Below, piece after piece: positions 8,673-17,900 of a stretch of DNA of 64,000 nt. The notes beneath the pieces were generated by a model. It had not been told where the DNA came from. It did not search any database and saw nothing but the letters and a program-made list of their open reading frames with translations. The translations under genes were made by a program, and so were the position numbers. The stretch's first letter is position 1; each line of letters begins with the position of its first letter. Origin of the DNA: an uncultured Acidobacteriia bacterium (GTDB lineage Bacteria > Acidobacteriota > Terriglobia > Bryobacterales > Bryobacteraceae); NCBI GenBank assembly GCA_903925975.1, contig CAIYHG010000145.1, positions 47,218-111,217 of the forward strand, written 5' to 3'.

Positions 8673-9986
8673 CTACCGTCCCAATAACTTGCTCAGCGAG
8701 GCCCCGAGGCGGGCTGCGGCGCCGTTGATGCGCTGGCGGAGCGACGGCGATTGCGGTTGCGCCGGAGCCACCGGAGCGGCGGGTGAAACGGCGGGCTGAG
8801 TGGACCCGGCGGACCACACCGGCTGCCGCGGCTCGCAGGGCCGTTCACCCGCAAACCGGACCACGTTGGTCAAGAAGGCGAACTCGCGGCGCGCGATAGT
8901 TCCGTCTTTCTTTTGCATGCAGACGGAGAAACCCGGGGATTTCGCCGCGGCGGCAGCCTGTTTTCCCTTTCCTGCAGACAACTCCACTTCGCTCAACAAT
9001 ACCGGCGAGAAGCCCTGGAGGTTGCGCTCGATGTAGGCCGTTTCGTAACGGTGGCGGCGAAGGCTCCAGACAAATACGCGGAAGCTATCGAAATCGTAGG
9101 CGCCGGCGCTGCCGCTCGCGGTGGTCCAAAGCCAGTTGTGTTTCACCTGATCGCCGTCCTGGATGTCCCCTAGAGAAAAATACGACACAATTCGATTGCC
9201 TTCGGCGTATTGCGCGACTTCGTCGGGAATGGACATCACCAAGGGGCGCGCCAGCACCCAGCCGGCCGAGCCATCGCGCGTGCGCACCAAACTCCAGTAA
9301 TCCATGGGAATGGCGGGGGGCGGCGGCGCGGGTTCGGACGGAATTTCGGCTTCGAACTCGCCGGGATCGCTCCTTGAAAGCTCAAGCCAATTTGGCGGCG
9401 GGCCGGGCGGCACGGTCTTCGCCAAGGGAGGGTACTTGGGCTTCGGCGCGGGCTTGGGCGCGGCGGTCTTAGCCTTCTTGGGCGCCGGCGGCACGAGCGG
9501 GGGACGCTGAGGGCCCGCGCGCGGCGCCAGTGCGTGGGCGACCACGTCCACCGAATCGGTTTCCTTCAGGGTGATGAAGCTGGGCGAGGTTCGCGAGGGC
9601 TGCGTGTGGATTCTGAGATCGCCGTAAGTGGTTGCCGCGCCTTGAGATGGCATGGAACGCACGCGTTCGGCAAGAGCGTTCAGGTCTTTCATCTCGCCGG
9701 ACGAGATCAACTGCCGCGCGTCGGTCCATCCTTCGGCGCCGTTGGGCGCGCGCACCCGCAGGAAGATCGTGCGGCGCTGCTGGAGGATCTCCAGACGGTC
9801 TCCGTGACGCACGGTGGTTACGGGGCGGGAATCCGGCGGAATGTCTTCGCGGAGTTTCAGCTCAACCGGCCCGACATACGCTTCACCGATGGCCGAGGCC
9901 CGCGGAGGTCCGCTGGAACATGCAGCCAGCAGGACCGCGCAGAGCCCGGCGGCTGCCCGAATACTCTTGGCAAAGGCCCGCTGCAC
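8673..9986 (-). CDS. Lipoprotein with bacterial SH3-like repeats
   Basis: LCAVLLAACSS lipobox; repeated SH3-like segments (VELKLREDIPPDSRPVTTVRHGDRLEIL; GWTDARQL; GWVLARPL); Pro-rich linker. Confidence 0.75.
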   Translation of the reverse strand: MQRAFAKSIRAAAGLCAVLLAACSSGPPRASAIGEAYVGPVELKLREDIPPDSRPVTTVRHGDRLEILQQRRTIFLRVRAPNGAEGWTDARQLISSGEMKDLNALAERVRSMPSQGAATTYGDLRIHTQPSRTSPSFITLKETDSVDVVAHALAPRAGPQRPPLVPPAPKKAKTAAPKPAPKPKYPPLAKTVPPGPPPNWLELSRSDPGEFEAEIPSEPAPPPPAIPMDYWSLVRTRDGSAGWVLARPLVMSIPDEVAQYAEGNRIVSYFSLGDIQDGDQVKHNWLWTTASGSAGAYDFDSFRVFVWSLRRHRYETAYIERNLQGFSPVLLSEVELSAGKGKQAAAAAKSPGFSVCMQKKDGTIARREFAFLTNVVRFAGERPCEPRQPVWSAGSTQPAVSPAAPVAPAQPQSPSLRQRINGAAARLGASLSKLLGR

Positions 9987-10106
9987 GAATATTCCTATTT
10001 TAGCAACCCTTTTGGGGCTGGACTGCTAACTAAGGTCGTAATGACAGGGGGCCCCGACTGGGTGTAGCGTCTTAGCGTGGGCGCCGGATTCGCGCGGGCG
10101 AACACA

Positions 10107-11393
10107 ATGAGCCATATGACTGCCCTCGAAGGCCTCGCGCCAATGCGCCCAGATTCGCGGCCCATCGTTCCCGACCGGGTGGAAGACCTGGGGATTCCGC
10201 GTTCGCTGGTGAACGATCTGGTTCTGCGCTACTTGTGGCTGCACGGCTCGGGCACGCTGCTCGCGCTGCATGAGACCTTGAAACTCTCGTTTCCCGTTCT
10301 GGAGACGCTGTTCCATCAGCTCCGGCAGCAGCAGTTGCTCGAAGTGAAGGGCATGCTGGGCAACGATTATAGCTTTAGCCTAACCGCCGCCGGCCGCGCG
10401 CAAGCCACTGCGAGGACCGAGGTATGCCAGTATGTAGGTCCGGCCCCGGTTTCCATCATGCAGTATCACGAAGTGGTGAAGGCCCAGGCGGCGCACCCGC
10501 GGCTCAGCCGCAACAGCCTGCGCGAAGCGTACCACGACCTGGTGATCCCGGACGATCTGCTGGATCGCCTCGGTCCGTCGCTGGTGAGCCATCAATCCCT
10601 GTTTATCTATGGTGGCACAGGGAACGGCAAGACCTCGATCGCCGAGCGTATTCTGCGCATTTATGAGGATACTGTCGTGGTGCCGTACGCGGTCGAGGTG
10701 AGCGGCCACGTCATTCACCTGTTCGACCCCGTGGTGCACAGACTGGCCCAGGAACGCGATGAGATACTCGATCCGCGGTGGGTGATTTGCCACCGCCCGT
10801 GCATTACGGTGGGCGGCGAATTGAGCGCCTCCATGCTGGAACTGCGCCTGGATGATGCGACGAAAGTGTTCATAGCGCCCTGCCAGATGAAAGCCAATAA
10901 CGGAATCTTCATCGTGGACGATTTCGGCCGGCAGATGCTGACGCCCCGGGAACTGCTGAATCGCTGGGTGGTCCCGCTCGACCGCCGGGTAGACTACCTC
11001 ACGCTAGCCTCAGGCATGAAGTTCCAAGTCCCGTTCGAGTTGATGGTGGTCTTTTCGAGCAACCTGGACCCGCACGATCTTGCCGACGAAGCTTTCCTGC
11101 GCCGTATCCAGACCAAAGTGCTGGTGGACGACATTAGTCCGGAAGTGTTCGACGAAATCTTCCGCCGCGTCTCCGACGGCCACAAGGTACCCTCGGAGCC
11201 TGGGGGCGCGGAATACTTGCGCCAGCGCTGCTTCGCGTCAGGAGCCACCGAACTGCGCGCCTGCTACCCGATGGACATATACAAGCTGGTGAAGGCCATC
11301 AGCGAGTACGAAGAGAGGCCCGTGGTTCTGTCACACTCCAACATGGACCGGGCCGTAGCGCTGTATTTCGCCAAGAGCGGTAAGAAGGGCTAG
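10107..11393 (+). CDS. AAA ATPase with N-terminal winged-helix-like region
   Basis: Walker A GGTGNGKTS, Walker B-like GIFIVDDFGRQ, sensor VVFSSNLDP. N-terminal LHETLKLSFPVLETLFHQLRQQQLLEVKG looks like a wHTH. Start chosen at MSHMTALEG. Confidence 0.8.
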   Translation: MSHMTALEGLAPMRPDSRPIVPDRVEDLGIPRSLVNDLVLRYLWLHGSGTLLALHETLKLSFPVLETLFHQLRQQQLLEVKGMLGNDYSFSLTAAGRAQATARTEVCQYVGPAPVSIMQYHEVVKAQAAHPRLSRNSLREAYHDLVIPDDLLDRLGPSLVSHQSLFIYGGTGNGKTSIAERILRIYEDTVVVPYAVEVSGHVIHLFDPVVHRLAQERDEILDPRWVICHRPCITVGGELSASMLELRLDDATKVFIAPCQMKANNGIFIVDDFGRQMLTPRELLNRWVVPLDRRVDYLTLASGMKFQVPFELMVVFSSNLDPHDLADEAFLRRIQTKVLVDDISPEVFDEIFRRVSDGHKVPSEPGGAEYLRQRCFASGATELRACYPMDIYKLVKAISEYEERPVVLSHSNMDRAVALYFAKSGKKG

Positions 11394-11460
11394 GGGACTG
11401 AGTACCCTGTCCGCGGAATGCAGCCCGTCGCCCCGCCGTTCCCTCAATAAGTGACAGCGC

Positions 11461-11844
11461 TTACCGTTTTGCGTAGTTGGCCGCTCCCGTGATATCCAGG
11501 AGCACTACGGGCTCGTGCCCTACCACCCAGGCATCGTGTCCCGGAGGAATCGAGCAAAGCTCACCGGGACCGACTTCCTTCTGTGTTCCATCGTTCATCG
11601 CGATGTGCATCCGGCCCGAGATCTGGTATCCCAAATGCGCCGCCTCGCAGCTTTCGGTCTTGGCAACCGGCTTGACGCAGGTGGACCATTTCCAGCCGGG
11701 CTGGAACGTGGCTTTCCCGAACGTGACTCCGTCAAGCGTGATTACTTCAATCTTGCCCTTCTCGAAAGACCGGACTTCGTCCGGCTGCGTGAATCTCTTT
11801 ATTGTCAGGGCCTTGCTTGCGCCCGCGTCGATGGATGGTGACAT
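11461..11844 (-). CDS. Cupin-domain protein
   Basis: GWKWSTCVKP...CEAAHLGYQISGRMHIAMNDGTQKEVGPGELCSIPPGHDAWVVG: cupin motifs 1 and 2. Confidence 0.85.
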   Translation of the reverse strand: MSPSIDAGASKALTIKRFTQPDEVRSFEKGKIEVITLDGVTFGKATFQPGWKWSTCVKPVAKTESCEAAHLGYQISGRMHIAMNDGTQKEVGPGELCSIPPGHDAWVVGHEPVVLLDITGAANYAKR

Positions 11845-11962
11845 CAGCTTCCCCCCTCAGGGGGCCAAGTATATGTGAGAGGGAAAAATCATGCAAGAGT
11901 CAGCGTTTGGGCTCGTGAGCTTTCTCGCACGTTGTGCTTGGGCACCGACCGCGCGCGGGCCC

Positions 11963-14900
11963 CTACTGCACGGCGTGCATCGCCGAAGCGTCCATGAGCA
12001 CTTCTCGATTGTCATCCAGGCCGCTTGACGAAATACCGTACACCTGAAGTTCCGCCCCCACGCCCGTCGGGCCGATTACATAGCCCAGCAGGAGGCGGTC
12101 TGCCGCGCGGACCGTAAGGCCATCCAGCCAAGCCAGGGCAATGGCTCCCGGCCCGCCCTCTTGCGCGATAGAGGGAGGAGCGTCCTGCGCCATTTCGTAG
12201 CGTAGCCGAGAACGCTGCGAGCCGAGCGCGAACGTCAGTGCCACGCGCGTCAAAACTTGTCTTGCTTCCAGGTACAGCGGGATGCGTTCTTCCGCCGTCC
12301 CAAACTGCTCCGGAGTTCCCAAAACCAGCGCACCCTGTGCGCCGGCGCCGCGAGCCGGGAAGGATTCGGCGCGCCATGGGCCGGCGGAGGCTGCGGGCGC
12401 AAACGCGCTCTGTCCGGGCGCGCCGGGGCAGACTCCGCCTCGCGAGGGCCGTACTGGCCGATCCGGGTCCAGGTTATTCACGCGGAACAACTCGCGAATC
12501 AGGTCGCGGATATCCAGAGCGTTGTCGCCTCCGCGCGCGGGCGCGACGTCAACAGGGTAAAGGTCCATTGCGTCGAAGCGGTCGGAGCATGCCGCCGGAC
12601 GAAATCCGGGAACATTGTTGACCGAGAACAGGATTTGGACAAGGTCCAGTATGTTCATGATCTCATCGCCGAACGCCGGCGCCGCGTCGGCGGTGTACGG
12701 AGCTACATCGCCCACGTTGTAGGTGGCCGAGCTTATGGTCAATTGCAGCGATGCCGAGGCCGTGGCTCCGGCGCTATCGGTCACTTGCGCCGTGAATGTG
12801 TAAGCGCCGGTTGCGGTGGGCGCACCGCTCAGTGCACCACCCGCACTCAGGTTCACGCCCGGAGGCAAGGCGCCGTTTGTGACGGCCCAATTCGAATCGG
12901 GCGGCGTGCCTCCGACTGCTACCAGCGTCTGCGAGTATGCCGCTCCCACGGAGCCCTGGGTTAACGGGGACGCGGTAAAGACGGAGAGCGCCCCCGCGCT
13001 AACCGCCAATGTGAAAGAAGCGGTGGCTGCCAGCGCGGAGCTGTCCGTGACTTGGACCGTGAAGGAGGACGCGCCGGCCGCGGCGGGCGTGCCCGATATC
13101 GCGCCGCCCGCGCTGAGCGAAAGGCCCGTGGGAAGAGCGCCGGAGACCACCGACCAGGAATAGGGCGGCAAGCCGCCGGCCGCCGTGAGCGTCCGTGAAT
13201 AGGTCACGCCAACCGCGGCGCGCGGCGATGCCGGCGTGGTGATAGACAAGGGGCTGAGCGGTTGGACACGCCGAACCGCGTTCGCGTAATAGTCTGCCAC
13301 ATAGAGATTTCCTGCTGCGTCAACGGTCACGCCGAATGGGGACCAGAGTTCGGCGCCCGCGGCCGGCCCGCCGTCGCCCGAGTAGCCCGGGGCGCCGTCG
13401 CCGGCCACGGGGGCAACGCCGCCGGAAGAGACCTTCATGACCCGGTGCTCGTCAGGGTACGCGATGTAGAGGTTGCCTGAAAGATCCAGCGCCACGCCGG
13501 AAGCGTAGCCACCGGAGGCCACGGTAGCGATGGACCCGCCGGGAGAAACCATGCGAACAACGCCCCCGGCGATATACAAATTGCCCGCCCCATCAATAGC
13601 TACGCCGGAGGGATAGGAAATCTGTGCGCTGGTTGCAGGCCCGCCGTCGCCCGAGTAGCCGGGAGCGCCGTTGCCGGCCACTGTGCCGATGAGGCCGCCG
13701 GCGGAAACCTCGCGAATGCGCCCGTTATATGCGTCCGCGATGAAGAGGTTGCCCGAAGCATCGAAGGCCAAGCCTGACGGACCGTTTAGCTGGGCTGCCG
13801 TGGCAGGCCCGCCGTCGCCCGAATAACCGGACGAGCCGTTCCCGGCGACCGTGGTAATAATGCCACCGGGCTGGATCTTGCGGACGGCGGCCGCTTCGGC
13901 GATGTAGAGGTTGCCGGAGCCGTCCACCGCCACGGCGGACGGGCTGTTCAACCGGGCGCTGGCGCCAGGCCCGCCGTCACCGGAGTGCCCTGCAACGCCA
14001 TCGCCGGCCACTGTGGTGATAGTGCCGGCGGGTGACACTTTGCGCACCCGGTTGTTGGCAGTGTCCGCGATGAAGAGGTTGCCCGAGGCGTCCACGGCTG
14101 TGCCGGACGGATGGAACAACTGAGCGCTGGTGGCGGGCCCGCCATCGCCGGAATAGGCGGAGTGGCCGGCGCCCGCCAGCGTGTCGATGTCGCCGTTGAG
14201 CCAAACCTTGCGAATCCTGCCGTTGTATGTATCCGCGAGGTACAGATTGCCGGACCCGTCGATTGCGACGCCGGATGGGGCGTTTAGCTGGGCTGCCGTG
14301 GCCGTGCCGTCGTCGCCCGAATAACCGGGAGAGCCATTGCCGGCTACCGTCGTAATGACTCCGGCCGGCGTGACTTTGCGGATGTTTCCCGCCGCGATAT
14401 AGAGGTTCCCCGTTGCATCGCACGCCAAGCCGTATATTGAGCCGAGGTGCGCACTTCGCGCTGGTCCGCCATCGCCGGGCACGTTGGGGCCGCCGCCAGC
14501 CACGATCACGGTGAGTGCCAAGCCGCCGCTGACCCATACCTTGCTAACAATCCCCGAGTGCTGGTCCGCAACATAGACGTTCTCCGACGCATCGACGGCG
14601 ATGGCGGACGGGAAATACGTAGAAGGGCCGCCCACGGCCCAGCCCATCACAGTGCTGATGACGCCGCCGGGCGCGACCTTTCTAACGACGGTGGCGCCGT
14701 CGAGCGCCTCGGCGATATAGAGGTTTCCAGACCCGCTCACCGCCACGCCATTCGGCCAGGAAAGTGTTGCGCTTGTGGCAGGACCGCCGTCTCCCGACTC
14801 GCCGCGAACGCCGTTGCCGGCGACGGTGGTAATGACGCCGGCCGAAACCTTGCGGACGCGGTTATTGCCCGCATCGGCAATGTAGAGATTCCCCGAGCTA

Positions 14901-17900
14901 TCAACGGCCAAGCCGCCCGGCCAGCTCAGCGATGCGCTCGCGGCTGGTCCGCCATCGCCTGAGTAACCCGGCCGGCCGGTACCGGCAACCAGAGTTACCG
15001 CCCCTGTGGAATCGATCTTGAACACGTTCTGAAGGGCGCTGAAATACACGTTTCCGCTGGAATCGGCGGCCACTCCCACGGGTTCGCCGAAGGACGCCCC
15101 GGCAGCCACCGGCGAGGGCGCAGGCGCGCCGCCGGCCACTGTCGCGATGACGGTGGGCGCGGTAACGGCAAGGCCGAATGCGCCGGTGATCGTTCGTGAG
15201 ACGCTGTCCTGCACCCTGACCGTGAAACCAAAGTAGCCGCCCGCCACAGGAGTACCGGAAAGCGTGCCATCAACGGAAAGCGAGACGCCGCCGGGAAGCG
15301 CCCCGGCAACTACCGTCCAGGAATACGGAGGGGAGCCGCCCGAAGCGACCAGCGTGTAAGAATACGGCCCGCCGACAGCCGTCCGCGGCAGCGGCGATGC
15401 GCTGACAATGGCAATAGGGGGCGGAGCAATCGTGAGACTGAATGCTGCGCCCGCTGTCATCGAGATGCCATCGGACACCTGGAGTGCAAAGCTGAAGACT
15501 CCAGCCCTGGTCGGCGTTCCGGAAAGCGTTCCACCGGAGGCCAGCGTCAAGCCATCCGGAAGCGCGCCCGCGGTCAGCGACCAGGTGTAGACAGACGCTC
15601 CTCCAGACGCGGTGAATGTTTGGGAGTATGCGGTCCCTACCGTCCCCGGCGTAAACGGCGATGCGCTGACAATTGAGGGAGAGTTCAAGATTGAAAAGGT
15701 GAGCGTCACGGTGGCAGTCGCGCCGGCGCCGTCCATGACCTGGGACGTGAACGCGTAGTTGCCGGCCTGGCTAGGCGTTCCGGAAAGGGTTCCAGCGGCG
15801 GCGAGCGCCAAGCCAGGCGGAAGCGCGCCCGAGGTTATCGACCAGGTAAGCGGCCCCGTGCCGTTGGTCGCTAATAGTTTCCCGGAGTAGGGCACGCCCA
15901 CAAGCCCCGCGTGCAAACCTTGCGCCGGGATGTAAAGCGCAGTCCGCACAATGACCTGGAAACTGCCTCTGGCGGTGAGAACGTTAGCATCGGTTACCAG
16001 AACGGTGAACTGCACCGTTCCGCATCCGCCGGTGTTTGCGGTTGGAATTCCGCCGAGTTTCCCGTCGTACCCGAGCCGAAGGCCGCACATCGGGCTCGAA
16101 GACTCGAAGTAGTAGGGCGGCTTTCCCCCCGATGCCGTCAGTTGCGCCGAGTAGGCTTGTCCGGTGTGTGCGTCGGGCAGGGTCGTGGGGCCCAGCGTGA
16201 TCGCGTCAGGGTCAATCTGAAGCTGGTAGGTAACCGTTCCCCTGACTCCTTTGGTATCCTCGGCCGTTACGTGTATTTCTCTGGCGTTGCCGGCCTCCGA
16301 CGGGGTCCCGCTCAGCACGCCCGAGATGCCGAGCGTTAAGCCAATTGGCAGTGTGCCGTAGGTAAGTGAGTACGTGTAGGGCGGCGTTCCGCCGGATGCC
16401 TGAATCGTGGCAGAGTACGGGTTCCCGATATGTCCAGCCGGCAAGGCTGCCGGCGCCAGGCTGAGGGTTGGCCTCAGATCCTTGATGGTGAGTTGAATGA
16501 CGCCGGTTCCGGTGGAACCGTTAGCATCCGTGGCCCGAACCGTGGCGTAGATCCAGCCCGCGCTCGTGGGCGTGCCTGTAATCTTCCCATCGAGCCCCAA
16601 CGGAAGATCCGCGCTCCACATTCCATAGAGCATTACGAATTGGTAGGGCGGGGTTCCTCCCGAAGCGGTCAACTGCGCGGAATACGGCTGACCGACAGAT
16701 GCGTCCGCCAAGGTAGCCGGGCCCACCGTGAGCGTGTCGCCGCCGATGGTCAGGCCATACTGGGCGTAGCCGGTTGCGCCACCGGAGTCCCGAGCCGCTA
16801 TCCGAAAACTGAACGCTCCGGCCTGCGCGGGCGCGCCGCCGATTTGGCCCTGCGCGCTCAGCGTTAAGCCATTGGGAAGCGAGCCCTGAGACAGGGAGAA
16901 ACTGTACGGAGCCGTTCCGCCGGATGCTTGAATCGCAGCCGAGTAAGGGCTTCTGATTTGACCGGCGGGCAACGATGTCGGAGTCAAAGTGAGAAGCGCG
17001 GCGGTGGTCACGATTTGGTAGTCCCGGAAGCACATGGCGCCGTTGGAATCGGCGGCTGCAATCCGGAAGCCGGTGGATGACGCAGCGGCCGGAAAACCCG
17101 AGATGATGCCTGTGTTGCCGTCCAGCGTCAGGCCTGCCGGAAGGAACGACGCGGAGAGGGAGTAAGTATAAGGAGGCGTGCCGCCGGATGCCGCAATGGT
17201 AGCGGAGTACGGGCTCCCGACCGTGCCTGCGGGGAGCGTGTCCGGGCCGATGGCGATGGGCTGGTTCAGTATGCGAAGCGAATAATCCAACGATACGGTA
17301 TGTGATGCGCCATCGGTGGCGGTGACGCGAAAGGGGAACGAACCGGCCGTGGTGGGCTTGCCCGAGATCTGCAAAGGCCCGTTGTCGGGCATGGACGCGG
17401 TCAGGCCGGGCGGCAAGGACCCGTTCGAAATCGTGAACCGAACCGGGGCGGTGGCGCCGGAAGCGGCGATCGAAGCGGTGTAGTAGATAACGCCGACTTG
17501 TCCATCGTGCACCGATGTCGGGTACAGGGTGAACGGCGCTCTGACGAAATCGATGGCGTAACTGACTTGTCCGCCTCCGTTCCCGCTGTCCCGAACGGTG
17601 ATGAGGCATGAGGCGTCGCCTGCCCACGTCGGCGCGCCCGAAATGAGGCCGCTCGCGCTCAGCGCGATGCCCGTTGGCAGCGCACACGCCGTGCTGAACT
17701 GGTACGGCGGCGCCCCGCCGGAAACAGTCAATTGCCAGGAGTAGGGAACGCCCCACTGAAAGGCGGGCAGTGAGGACGGTTGAATGCTAACTTCAGTCCC
17801 CGTCACCATCAAGCTGTAAGCTCGCGCGCCGGCGTTTCCGGAGGAGTCCCCGGCCTGGACCTGGAAAGAGAACGTCCCCGGAGACAACGGCTTGCCTCGC

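Noticed and set aside
13250-15150. Regularly spaced near-identical DNA repeats that could suggest a CRISPR or satellite
   Set aside because: They are in frame and encode NHL repeats (GYSGDGGPATSAQL...); variable spacing, no conserved spacer structure.
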